This document shows, in pieces, positions 44,803 to 53,132 of a DNA stretch of 64,000 nucleotides (positions are counted from its first letter, which is position 1; the number at the start of each line of letters is the position of its first letter). The notes under the pieces are model-generated. The model was not told the origin of the DNA. It saw only the letters and a program-made list of their open reading frames with translations, and made no database searches. A program made the position numbers and the translations under genes. Location: positions 105,086 to 169,085 of the forward strand of contig CAJXKF010000007.1 in assembly GCA_913055695.1 (NCBI GenBank), given 5' to 3'. Origin of the DNA: an uncultured Methylophaga sp. (lineage in GTDB: Bacteria; Pseudomonadota; Gammaproteobacteria; Nitrosococcales; Methylophagaceae).

Positions 44803-45210
44803 TTATTCCCGTTCGGCTGCAATCGATACGTTGGCCACACCAGCCAGCCGCGCCTGATCCATAACTTCGATCAACAGGCCGGTTTTAGCTTCCTCGTCAG
44901 CGAGAATAATGACTGACCCTTCCGGGTTTTCCGCATGCATGCGTTCGACATTAGCCCGGACTGCACGACGGTCAATCTGACGTTTATCCATCCAGATTTC
45001 ATCATTGGCCTTGATTGAAATCAGAATATTGGCCCGTTCTTTCTTCACTGCGGTTTTTGCCGTCGGCCGGTTGACATCGACGCCGGTCTCCTTGACGAAG
45101 GAAGTCGTGACGATGAAGAAAATCAGCAGAATGAACACCATATCAATCAATGGCGTCATATTTATATCTGCAATGCCACCGCTTTGTCTGCGGGAGTGTC
45201 GGTTTCTCAT
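44803..45210 (-). CDS. exbD2: ExbD/TolR biopolymer transport protein
   Basis: A 135-residue ExbD: basic N-terminus (MRNRHSRRQSGG), a single membrane helix DMVFILLIFFIVTTSFVKE with the essential aspartate in IDMVF, and a periplasmic domain ending with GLLIEVMDQARLAGVANVSIA. It forms the proton channel with ExbB and drives TonB. Position between exbB and tonB, with 9-bp gaps on both sides, is as expected. Confidence 0.96.
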   Translation of the reverse strand: MRNRHSRRQSGGIADINMTPLIDMVFILLIFFIVTTSFVKETGVDVNRPTAKTAVKKERANILISIKANDEIWMDKRQIDRRAVRANVERMHAENPEGSVIILADEEAKTGLLIEVMDQARLAGVANVSIAAERE

Positions 45211-45219
45211 CTCTAATTC

Positions 45220-45744
45220 CTAGTCTCTTCGCAAGGCATCGGCTACGTTGTCGACTTCGCGCGATACCCGCTGACTCAGTTGGGTACTGAAATACAGGCC
45301 TGACAGCGCTGTCAGCAAACCGCCCATGGTGGTAATCAGGGCAACCGAAATACCCCCGGCCATACCACGGGTATTACCGGTTCCAAATACCGTCATCACA
45401 TCAAAGGTCTGAATCATCCCGTTCACCGTACCCAGCAGGCCCAGCATCGGCAACGCCACCGTCAGTGTTTTGATCGACATCAGGTAACGTGACAGCTCAA
45501 TCCGGCTTTCGGCAATCATGCCCTGGCGGATCTGATGCGCATACCAACTGGTGCGGTCACGGCGTTCATGCCACTCATCAATCCGCTGTTTGACCTGTTT
45601 CGGGTGCTGATAATAGACGTAAATATATCGCTCTATGATCAACGACCACATCAGAATCGATGCCAGCAGAATAATCCACAGCACGAAGCCGCCGCTTTCC
45701 ATCAGCAGCTGAATCTGAAACAGCCCGTTAGTCAGACTGTCCAT
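45220..45744 (-). CDS. exbB2: ExbB/TolQ proton channel protein (short, ExbB2)
   Basis: A 174-residue ExbB-family protein with three membrane helices: WIILLASILMWSLIIERYIYVY, IKTLTVALPMLGLLGTVNGMIQTF and ISVALITTMGGLLTALSGLYF. The conserved LPMLGLLGTVNGMI segment is the MotA/TolQ/ExbB signature. I use the ATG at 45744 (MDSLTNGLF), 17 bp inside the end of the preceding ttpC-like gene; the track ORF reads further into it. This is the second channel protein of the locus, typical of TonB2 systems. Confidence 0.94.
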   Translation of the reverse strand: MDSLTNGLFQIQLLMESGGFVLWIILLASILMWSLIIERYIYVYYQHPKQVKQRIDEWHERRDRTSWYAHQIRQGMIAESRIELSRYLMSIKTLTVALPMLGLLGTVNGMIQTFDVMTVFGTGNTRGMAGGISVALITTMGGLLTALSGLYFSTQLSQRVSREVDNVADALRRD

Positions 45745-47083
45745 GCTGGGTTTCCGCGTTGCGGGCCACGATCGATGCACTCTCCTCATCCAGGATCTGG
45801 ATCAGACGATTGGATTTGCTCGACAGGCCGCTATGAATCAACAGTAAGGGAATCGCTACTGCCAGTCCCAGCTCGGTAGTGACCAATGCCTGGGAAATAC
45901 CACCAGACATCAGTTTCGGATCACCGGTACCAAACAGGGTGATCGACTGGAAGGTTTCGATCATGCCCGATACCGTACCCAAGAGGCCCAGCATCGGGGC
46001 AATCGCTGCCAGTATCGCGAGAGTTATCAAGCCTCTTTCCAGCTTGGGCATTTCACGCAGAATGGCTTCATCCAGTTTCAGTTGCAGGGTTTCCACATCC
46101 TGAGCCAGCTTGTCGTTGTAAACCGACAGAATCCGGCCCAGCGGATTTTTCAGGCTGATTTCTTTCTGCTTCTGCTGCTTGGCGACACCACTACCGGCAC
46201 GCTGCAATGACAGGAACTGCAACAAGGCCACCAGCAGACCGACCGCACCCAGAATCAGGATGATGTAGCCAATCCAGCCCCCCTGCTCGATACGTTCTTT
46301 CAGCGTCGGCGTCTGTACCAGCAGTGCCATAATGGCGCCACGTGTCGGGTCAACGACCGCAGGCATCAGCTCTCCGGCATCGGCTTCTGTGAACTCGATC
46401 ATATGCTCTCTGAGACGATCGACCGGTTGTCTGGCCAGCTCCACCAGGTTGCCGGTTTCAGACAGATAACGCAGGAACTTGCCGTCACTGAAGGCCGTGA
46501 ACACACCAATGCGGGTGACATTCTGCTGCTCCACTTCCCCGGTGACAGTAATGACCGGTGCTTCAAACTGTTTCACCTTGCCGGAAGCGGTCATTTCTTC
46601 CTGCAGGGTCAGCCAGAGCTGGCGCAGTTCATCAATCGTCGGTTGCTGTTTACTCTCGCTGAGCTTTTGCAGAAATTCGAGACGATCCTTGCGGGTCACC
46701 GAGGTCATCGAGCTTTCCAGCACACCGCCAGTATCGCTGGCGATTTGACGAACGGTGCCAAACAGCTCGCCCAGTGAACCGGATTTTTCATCCAGCAAAG
46801 CCTGCTGCTCAGCCAGTTTCTGCTCCAGTTCGTTGAAGGACTGGTTCAGCTTCTGACTGCGCTGCTCTTCTGCGGCCAGCTGCCGGCGGGCCTCTTCCAA
46901 GAGACGCGCCTGCTCATCATGCGCTTCAACAAATTCGGCTTCACGTAATTTATTCTGCTGCTGTTCCAGCACCCGGTCGCGCTTGACCTGCTCCAGCAGT
47001 TCATCCAGATTGGCCGGTTTGTCCTGCGCTGCCAGCGGCAGACTCAGACCCAGCATCAAGATCAGGGAGAGTAAGGATTTCAT
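45728..47083 (-). CDS. ttpC: TtpC-like ExbB-family protein with large periplasmic domain
   Basis: A 451-residue protein: signal peptide (SLLSLILMLGLSLPLAAQ), a coiled-coil periplasmic region rich in Glu/Gln/Leu (about residues 25-120), a further periplasmic domain, then an ExbB/TolQ channel portion from about residue 265 with the IAPMLGLLGTVSGMIETFQ signature. In Vibrio the equivalent protein TtpC is required for TonB2 function and bridges to the outer membrane. It overlaps both the DUF3450 gene (4 bp) and exbB2 (17 bp). Confidence 0.93.
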   Translation of the reverse strand: MKSLLSLILMLGLSLPLAAQDKPANLDELLEQVKRDRVLEQQQNKLREAEFVEAHDEQARLLEEARRQLAAEEQRSQKLNQSFNELEQKLAEQQALLDEKSGSLGELFGTVRQIASDTGGVLESSMTSVTRKDRLEFLQKLSESKQQPTIDELRQLWLTLQEEMTASGKVKQFEAPVITVTGEVEQQNVTRIGVFTAFSDGKFLRYLSETGNLVELARQPVDRLREHMIEFTEADAGELMPAVVDPTRGAIMALLVQTPTLKERIEQGGWIGYIILILGAVGLLVALLQFLSLQRAGSGVAKQQKQKEISLKNPLGRILSVYNDKLAQDVETLQLKLDEAILREMPKLERGLITLAILAAIAPMLGLLGTVSGMIETFQSITLFGTGDPKLMSGGISQALVTTELGLAVAIPLLLIHSGLSSKSNRLIQILDEESASIVARNAETQHGQSD

Positions 47084-47853
47084 TGCTCACCTCCCGTGGC
47101 TTTGAGCGGCAGGACCATCAGATCCGGTGGTAATTGTTTACGGGCGACTTTGAGACCGTCGCTGACCGGTTGCAGATAACTGTCCGGCAGGGTTTGCCAT
47201 TGACCGGATTCGGCATCCCATACACCTGCTTCACGGCCGTCCAGCGTCAGGTAATAAAGGCCGACGCGACCGATCCGGAGGAAATCAACGGTACGGCTCT
47301 CACCCTCGCTTTCCAGATCTGCCTGATAAGCTTCGATGGTCCGGCCGTATTCGGTTTCCACCTGGTAGGCCTCCATAATGCGGCGATATTTTTCAGCCAG
47401 GGAAACATCCGCCCGGCCCATCATGGTCTTGAGGGCGACGATGCGATCATTGCGTTCCTGCTGCAGGAAAGGAATATCGAGTGCCACGAACTGTTCCAGC
47501 ACCTCGATCATTTTAGTCATCAGCGGCACGATATCGCGCTGGGTGGTCTCGATGTTCTGCAATTGGAGACTGATTGACTCAAGCTCTTGACGCTGAGAGT
47601 TAACCAGTTGTTGCAGCTGGTCATTGTAGGCCTTGAGACTCTGGGTCTGACGCAGAATATTGCGATACTCAGCCAGCATATCGGTGGTTTCATCGGCCAG
47701 GTTATCAATCTTTTCCTGTGATTCCTGTGCGGCGATATCGGTATCGACCTGGGTGTCGATAGCCTCATCCAGAGCGCCGGCGCCCGCTGTGAGCGGCAGC
47801 GCCAATAGTAGCGCCAGCGGCCAGCCCCGTCTTATCGTCTGCTTCAATTGCAT
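47080..47853 (-). CDS. DUF3450 periplasmic coiled-coil protein of the TonB2 locus
   Basis: A 257-residue exported protein: signal peptide ending near TAGAGA-LD, a long coiled coil (residues about 45-130, e.g. NQRQ-like QLQQLVNSQRQELESISLQLQN) and a short C-terminal domain (VDFLRIGRVGLYYLTLDGREAG). This is the DUF3450 pattern, constant first gene of gammaproteobacterial TonB2 loci. It is probably a periplasmic partner of the TtpC-like protein. It lies just behind a promoter with a Fur-box-like sequence. Confidence 0.92.
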   Translation of the reverse strand: MQLKQTIRRGWPLALLLALPLTAGAGALDEAIDTQVDTDIAAQESQEKIDNLADETTDMLAEYRNILRQTQSLKAYNDQLQQLVNSQRQELESISLQLQNIETTQRDIVPLMTKMIEVLEQFVALDIPFLQQERNDRIVALKTMMGRADVSLAEKYRRIMEAYQVETEYGRTIEAYQADLESEGESRTVDFLRIGRVGLYYLTLDGREAGVWDAESGQWQTLPDSYLQPVSDGLKVARKQLPPDLMVLPLKATGGEQ

Positions 47854-47918
47854 AGATATTCAATCCCATAGTTACCGGTTTTCGGCATTGTAAAAGCAAC
47901 ATCGTAACAAGAGAAGGC

Positions 47919-47962
47919 ATTTTATAGGAAACAATACATATTCGCAATTAAGAATCGTTATC
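47919..47962 (-). promoter_or_regulatory. TonB2 operon promoter with overlapping Fur-box-like sequence
   Basis: On the minus strand a -35 TTGCGA (47947-47942) and -10 TAAAAT (47924-47919) are 17 bp apart. The 19-mer at 47944-47962, GATAACGATTCTTAATTGC on the minus strand, matches 13 of 19 positions of the Fur consensus in the opposite orientation and overlaps the -35. Iron repression of this operon is therefore predicted, consistent with TonB function. Confidence 0.5.
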
Positions 47963-47980
47963 AAAAAGCGAATGACGGGC

Positions 47981-48010
47981 AAAAAAAAGCCGGGTAACAG
48001 GGTACCCGGC
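47981..48010 (-). terminator. Rho-independent terminator after the response regulator gene
   Basis: Minus-strand stem GCCGGGTA / TACCCGGC with a short loop, followed by eight T. It ends the two-component operon about 160 bp downstream of its last codon and insulates the TonB2 promoter. Confidence 0.92.
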
Positions 48011-48168
48011 GAAACCTTCATAGAAGGAGAGAGAAATATAAGACTATAGAAGCTGAAAATTTCTATAACTTGATGCAAATTTTACAGTTCGTCAGTCTTG
48101 CGGGGATGAGCGACTTGTCCCAATAAAACGGGAATTTCTTCCTTTGTTTCTCTCGCCTTAATCAGGGC

Positions 48169-48816
48169 TCATGACGACAGACCGTGACTGATTGCAAAGC
48201 GCATCAGCTCGGCGGTTTTATTGATATCGAGCTTGCTCTTAATCTGGGTCAGATTGTTGGCCACTGTTTTATAGCTGATACCCAGAACATCTGAAATTTC
48301 ATTCATGCTCTTACCCTCGCCCAGCAGGCGCAGAATTTCCAGTTCACGACGCGACAAATCACTGAGGGCACTGGTACCGGCATCGATGTTGAGCATGGCC
48401 AGTTGCTGGGCCATATCAGGGCTTAGGTAAATCTTGCCATCCAGCACTTTTTCCACCGCTTCAACCAGATGGTCTGCCGCGTTGTTCTTGGTGATATAAC
48501 CGCGGGCGCCGGCCTGCATCGCCCGTGAGGCAAATACCGGATCTTCATGCATGCTGAACATCAGGACCTTGGCATCTTCGCGATTGGCACGGATGCGGCG
48601 CAGCACTTCCAGGCCGCCCATTCCCGGCAAGGTGATATCCAGCAGCACCATGTCAGGGTATTGCTCCTGGAACAACCGGTAGCCTTCCTCGCCGGTTTCA
48701 GCCTCAAAAACCTTGGCCGAGGGAATTTGCTGGATGAGCTGACGACAGCCGGCCCGAACTATCGGATGATCGTCCACCACCAATATCGTTACTGCCTGTT
48801 TCATTGTTTGTTTCAC
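48169..48816 (-). CDS. NarL/LuxR-type response regulator
   Basis: A 215-residue two-domain regulator. The receiver has the acidic pair VVDDHP and phospho-acceptor Asp60 in MVLLDITLPG, with the lysine in GYITKN; the output domain is a LuxR helix-turn-helix (LSRRELEILRLLGEGKSMNEISDVLGISYKTVANNL). It is encoded with the preceding histidine kinase, and the two reading frames overlap by an unusual 113 bp. The regulated genes are not evident; neither neighbouring operon has an obvious target site. ATG at 48816 or 48804 are both possible starts. Confidence 0.93.
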   Translation of the reverse strand: MKQTMKQAVTILVVDDHPIVRAGCRQLIQQIPSAKVFEAETGEEGYRLFQEQYPDMVLLDITLPGMGGLEVLRRIRANREDAKVLMFSMHEDPVFASRAMQAGARGYITKNNAADHLVEAVEKVLDGKIYLSPDMAQQLAMLNIDAGTSALSDLSRRELEILRLLGEGKSMNEISDVLGISYKTVANNLTQIKSKLDINKTAELMRFAISHGLSS

Positions 48817-50143
48817 CTTTCAATGGAATTAATACCCGCACCTGCAGGCCATGTCCTTCTGCTGTATCAAATGCGATGCGGCCACCCAGCGCAGTGACGC
48901 GCTCGCGCATCCCAATCAGGCCGAAGCCGCGTACCATATTGGAATCCAACCCCTTACCGTCATCGGTGACCGCGACTTTCATCGCATCGCCATCACGACG
49001 TACTTCCACCTTCACATGACTGGCATTGGCATGGCGCACACAGTTGGTCGTACATTCCTGCACCACCCGATACACCGTCACCTGCAGGGTGTCAGGCAAA
49101 TCATGAAAGTCACCGACAAAATCCCATTCCCAGTCGATTTCCGGTTGGCGATCGCGCCAGTTATGCAGCATATCGCGCAAGGCTTCGGCGAGGCCCAGAT
49201 CATCCAGCGTCATCGGCCGCAGACGGCTGAGCATTTTACGAACCAGCGACTGAATGTGGTTGGTAATGGTTTTGACTGAACCGACTTTTTCTTCGATTTG
49301 CGGAATCTGTTTTTCTTCAGCCAGTCTTTCAATTTCACCAAGGTCTACCCGGATACCGAACAGGCAGGGTGCCAGTTCATCGTGCAGTTCCCGCGCCAGA
49401 TCGCGACGCTCGGACTCCTGCAGACTGAGCATATTCCCCGCCAGCGCATGGTTTTCCGCCATAGTTTTCTCGAGCACGCTGGCCATATGGTTAAAGCGGA
49501 TCTGAATCGGGTTCAGTTCTTTCACCGCCGTGGTGTCGACCCGCGCGGCAAAATCCCCCTGTTCCAGGTGTCCCAGGGCATCGGATAACTGGGACAAGGG
49601 TTTCAGGCCCTGTCTCAAAGCCAGATAAATCAGCGCCAGGATCAACAGCAGAAAAACCAGCCCCAACCAGAACAGGGTGTTGATGTCCTGCCAGACTTCC
49701 GTCACTTCATCGCTGGGATCGGCCTCGACCACCAGGTAGCCATAGGATTTGCTGCCTTTGGTAATAAGCCGCCGGAAAGCGACTGCCTCCGGTTCCATCA
49801 TCCGGATAAACCAGTCAGGCGCATTCGGCTTGTTGAAAAAGCCGATCTGATCTTCCTGGCCGATCAAGGGCTGACCATTCATATCTTCAAACCAGGCACG
49901 GATGTGGCGGGTGTGGCGCACACTATCCACGATCAGCGTCAAACGTTCACTCAAATCATTGGAAAAACGCAAAGTGGGCAGCGCGTTGACCAGCAAACCT
50001 TTCGCCAGTTGGGTACTGGAAGCCATTTCCTCTGCCAGTGCCTGTCTGGCATTCTGTACCATCAGATAACCAGCCGCGGCAAAGTTAATCAGCAGAATGA
50101 TGGTGACGATGATCAACAATCGTAATTTTAAACTCATGATCAT
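48704..50143 (-). CDS. NarX-type sensor histidine kinase
   Basis: A 479-residue membrane sensor: N-terminal helix (LRLLIIVTIILLINFAAAGYL), a roughly 130-residue periplasmic domain, a second helix (LFWLGLVFLLLILALIYLAL), a HAMP linker, then the HisKA_3 dimerisation segment RRDLARELHDELAPCLFGI with the phospho-histidine, and an HATPase_c domain (DDGKGLDSNMVRGFGLIGMRERV). The catalytic end is followed by a glycine/serine-rich tail that is simply the response regulator region read in another frame, so the true stop could have been lost. It is divergent from hemL. Confidence 0.9.
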   Translation of the reverse strand: MIMSLKLRLLIIVTIILLINFAAAGYLMVQNARQALAEEMASSTQLAKGLLVNALPTLRFSNDLSERLTLIVDSVRHTRHIRAWFEDMNGQPLIGQEDQIGFFNKPNAPDWFIRMMEPEAVAFRRLITKGSKSYGYLVVEADPSDEVTEVWQDINTLFWLGLVFLLLILALIYLALRQGLKPLSQLSDALGHLEQGDFAARVDTTAVKELNPIQIRFNHMASVLEKTMAENHALAGNMLSLQESERRDLARELHDELAPCLFGIRVDLGEIERLAEEKQIPQIEEKVGSVKTITNHIQSLVRKMLSRLRPMTLDDLGLAEALRDMLHNWRDRQPEIDWEWDFVGDFHDLPDTLQVTVYRVVQECTTNCVRHANASHVKVEVRRDGDAMKVAVTDDGKGLDSNMVRGFGLIGMRERVTALGGRIAFDTAEGHGLQVRVLIPLKGETNNETGSNDIGGGRSSDSSGRLSSAHPANSLGQGF

Positions 50144-50220
50144 TTGCTTATTGCATAGATAAGTTAGAATTATCGCATATCTTGTTACTACACATTATCG
50201 GAGAGATTTAGGACCACAGC

Positions 50221-51501
50221 ATGCAAACCAATCACGAATTGTTTCAAAAAGCACAAAAACATATCCCCGGCGGCGTTAATTCACCGGTACGCGCATTTAA
50301 AGGTGTCGGCGGTGACCCGGTTTTCTTCCGTGAAGGTAAAGGCGCCTGGCTGACTGATGCTGAAGGTAAACAATACGTGGACTATATCGGCTCCTGGGGT
50401 CCGATGATCGTCGGTCATGCGCATCCTGAAGTTTTGAACGCGGTCAGCGAAGCGGTACAGCATGGTCTCGGCTTTGGTGCCCCTACTGAAGTGGAAACCA
50501 CCATGGCCGATCTGGTCTGTGAGCTGGTGCCTTCAATGGAACTGGTTCGCATGGTCAGCTCAGGCACAGAAGCGACCATGAGTGCGATTCGTCTGGCTCG
50601 AGGTTATACCGGCCGCGACAAAATCGTGAAATTTGAAGGCTGCTATCACGGCCACGCCGATTCCCTGCTGGTCAAAGCCGGTTCGGGCGCATTAACGCTT
50701 GGAGTGCCCTCTTCTGCCGGTGTGCCGGCGGCGCTTGCTGAACACACCCTGACACTGCGCTTTAATGATATGGATTCGGTACGCGAATGCTTTGAGCAGG
50801 CGGGTGATGACATCGCCTGCATTATCGTTGAACCGGTGGCCGGCAATATGAACTGCATCCCGCCTGAACCCGGTTTTCTGGAAGGTCTGCGTGAAGTCTG
50901 TGACCAGTATGGCAGCGTGCTGATTTTTGATGAGGTGATGACCGGTTTCCGGGTCGCCTTGGGCGGTGCTCAGGCGCATTATGGTGTGACGCCGGATTTG
51001 ACCACTTTCGGCAAGGTTATCGGCGGCGGTCTGCCGGTCGGTGCCTTTGGCGGTAAACGGGAAGTGATGGAACATATCGCCCCGCTGGGACCGGTCTACC
51101 AGGCAGGTACACTGTCCGGTAATCCCATTGCGATGGCGGCTGGTCTGGCGACGCTGAACCTGATTAAACAGCCGGGTTTCCATGATGATCTCAGTGCTGC
51201 TACCAGTAAACTGGTGGATGGCCTGCAACAGGCGGCCAATGAAGCCGGGGTGCCGATGACTACCAACCACGTAGGCGGCATGTTTGGTCTGTTCTTCACT
51301 GATGATAAGAAAGTCAGTTACTACGAACAGGTTGCTGCCAGCGATCAGGAACGTTTCAAAAAATTCTTCCATGCGATGCTGGATCGTGGTGTTTATCTCG
51401 CCCCGTCAGCATTTGAGGCCGGTTTCCTGTCTGCTGCCCATGGTGACAGTGAAATCGCCAAAACCATCAGTGCCGCGAAAGAAGCGTTCGCGTCCCTTTA
51501 A
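50221..51501 (+). CDS. hemL: Glutamate-1-semialdehyde 2,1-aminomutase
   Basis: A 426-residue PLP aminomutase that makes 5-aminolevulinate in the C5 heme pathway. [28 protein letters not shown] is the canonical opening; [18 protein letters not shown] and the PLP lysine in [18 protein letters not shown] are present. AGGACCACAGC precedes the ATG. It is monocistronic, with a strong terminator after it. Length is normal. Confidence 0.98.
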   Translation: MQTNHELFQKAQKHIPGGVNSPVRAFKGVGGDPVFFREGKGAWLTDAEGKQYVDYIGSWGPMIVGHAHPEVLNAVSEAVQHGLGFGAPTEVETTMADLVCELVPSMELVRMVSSGTEATMSAIRLARGYTGRDKIVKFEGCYHGHADSLLVKAGSGALTLGVPSSAGVPAALAEHTLTLRFNDMDSVRECFEQAGDDIACIIVEPVAGNMNCIPPEPGFLEGLREVCDQYGSVLIFDEVMTGFRVALGGAQAHYGVTPDLTTFGKVIGGGLPVGAFGGKREVMEHIAPLGPVYQAGTLSGNPIAMAAGLATLNLIKQPGFHDDLSAATSKLVDGLQQAANEAGVPMTTNHVGGMFGLFFTDDKKVSYYEQVAASDQERFKKFFHAMLDRGVYLAPSAFEAGFLSAAHGDSEIAKTISAAKEAFASL

Positions 51502-51519
51502 AGCTTTACTTGATGATGC

Positions 51520-51553
51520 AGCCATACATCGTCCTGCGGTGTATGGCTTTTTT
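51520..51553 (+). terminator. Rho-independent terminator after hemL
   Basis: A 9-bp stem (AGCCATACA / TGTATGGCT) and a T run, starting 19 bp after the hemL stop. Confidence 0.93.
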
Positions 51554-51621
51554 ATGTCAGCTTGTTCTCTTGGCATGGCTCGGTTAAGTTAAGTTCACTC
51601 ACCTTCAGACACAGACATTTT

Positions 51622-53061
51622 ATGACCACGCTTTATTGGCACGACTACGAAACCTCCGGCACCGATCCCCGCTTTGACCGCCCCATGCAGTTTGCCGGTG
51701 TCCGCACCGATGAAGACCTGAATATCATCGGTGAGCCCCTGATGATTTACTGCAAGCCAGGCGGTGATTTCCTGCCTCACCCGCAGGCGGCACTGGTCAC
51801 CGGCCTGACCCCACAGCAGGCTGAGAAAGAGGGCTTGACCGAAGCCGAATTCATCGCCCGCATTCATCAGGAACTGGCCGAGCCCGGCACCTGCGGCGTC
51901 GGCTACAACAGTCTGCGCTTTGATGATGAGTTCACCCGTTTTACGCTGTTTCGTAATTTTTATGATGCCTATGCCCGTGAATGGCAGAATGGCAATTCGC
52001 GCTGGGATATTATTGATATGGTGCGGCTGACCCGCGCCTTACGGCCGGAAGGCATCAACTGGCCCGATCGTGAGGATGGCCGGCCCAGCTTTCGCCTGGA
52101 ACATCTGACTGCGGCCAATGGAATTGAACACACGGGCGCGCATGATGCGCTGGCTGATGTTTATGCCACGATTGAGATGGCCAGACTCATTAAAAATGCC
52201 CAGCCCAAACTGTATGACTTTGTTTTCAACCATCGCCGCAAGCATGACATCGCTCCCCTATTGAACCTGAACGAGCGTAAGCCGGTAATTCATGTGTCGC
52301 GGATGTATCCGGGTGAATACTGCGGTACGGCGCTGGTCCTGCCTTTGGCTAAGGACCCGACCAACAATAACGGCATCATTGTTTATGACCTGCGCCATGA
52401 TCCCAGCGATCTGATTGATCTCGATGTTGACACCCTGCGGGAAAGACTGTTTACCGCCAGTGCCGATCTGGAAGCAGATACCAGCCGACCCGCGCTGAAA
52501 ACCCTGCATATCAACAAGTGTCCGGTAGTGGTGCCAGCGAGCACGCTGGATGACGATGCTGCAATGCGTCTGCAAATCGATCGCGTAGCACATGATAAAC
52601 ATCTGGCCATGCTCAATGCTGCCGGCGATTTAACCACGAAGCTCAACGCCATTTTTACCAAACCCGAGTTTGAGCCGATCGATGATCCGGATGCCAGTCT
52701 CTACAGCGGCGGCTTTTTCAGTGATAACGACAAACGCAAGATGGAGGTCATCCGCAGCGCCGAAGCTGAAATGCTTAAAACCCTGTCCATTCCGTTTGAA
52801 GACAGCCGACTGCATGAGCTGCTGTTTCGTTACCGCGCCCGTAACTGGCCAGAGACTCTGGATCCGGCTGAACAGGAAGTCTGGCTCAATTACCGCCAGC
52901 AGCGTTTGGGGGATGCTGCACCTGAGCACATCCTCAACTTGGCCCGCTTTGAAGCGGCGCTCGCTGAATGCCGTCAGCAGACGCTCTCTGCAGAACAAAG
53001 CCAGGTGTTAAGTCAGCTGCAGGATTATGCTGATTCGCTACGAAAAGAACTGACATTGTGA
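51622..53061 (+). CDS. sbcB: Exodeoxyribonuclease I
   Basis: A 479-residue single-strand-specific 3'-to-5' exonuclease used in mismatch repair and recombination. The DnaQ-type exonuclease core is visible: YWHDYETSGTDPRFDRPMQFAG holds the first acidic pair, GVGYNSLRFDDEFTRF the second, and EHTGAHDALADVYATIEMARLI the last. The C-terminal SH3-like and helical domains follow. The track ORF begins 20 codons early; the ATG at 51622 (MTTLYWHDYET) is the family start, although its ribosome site is weak. Length compares with about 475 in E. coli. Confidence 0.96.
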   Translation: MTTLYWHDYETSGTDPRFDRPMQFAGVRTDEDLNIIGEPLMIYCKPGGDFLPHPQAALVTGLTPQQAEKEGLTEAEFIARIHQELAEPGTCGVGYNSLRFDDEFTRFTLFRNFYDAYAREWQNGNSRWDIIDMVRLTRALRPEGINWPDREDGRPSFRLEHLTAANGIEHTGAHDALADVYATIEMARLIKNAQPKLYDFVFNHRRKHDIAPLLNLNERKPVIHVSRMYPGEYCGTALVLPLAKDPTNNNGIIVYDLRHDPSDLIDLDVDTLRERLFTASADLEADTSRPALKTLHINKCPVVVPASTLDDDAAMRLQIDRVAHDKHLAMLNAAGDLTTKLNAIFTKPEFEPIDDPDASLYSGGFFSDNDKRKMEVIRSAEAEMLKTLSIPFEDSRLHELLFRYRARNWPETLDPAEQEVWLNYRQQRLGDAAPEHILNLARFEAALAECRQQTLSAEQSQVLSQLQDYADSLRKELTL

Positions 53062-53070
53062 TAGGTCTGG

Positions 53071-53090
53071 CCTTGCCGGCAAGGTATAAT
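53071..53090 (+). promoter_or_regulatory. Palindromic operator-like site next to a TATAAT box
   Basis: A perfect 14-bp palindrome CCTTGCCGGCAAGG (53071-53084) is directly followed by TATAAT (53085-53090), 42 bp before the B12-binding radical SAM gene. The expected -35 region has no good hexamer, so the palindrome may serve a regulator that activates or represses this promoter. Confidence 0.45.
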
Positions 53091-53132
53091 TAACTCCTTG
53101 TTTTCTAAGCCTCCTTTTTCAGAACTGAATTT

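Noticed and set aside
50692-51372. 226-residue minus-strand ORF inside hemL
   Set aside because: Antisense shadow of hemL.
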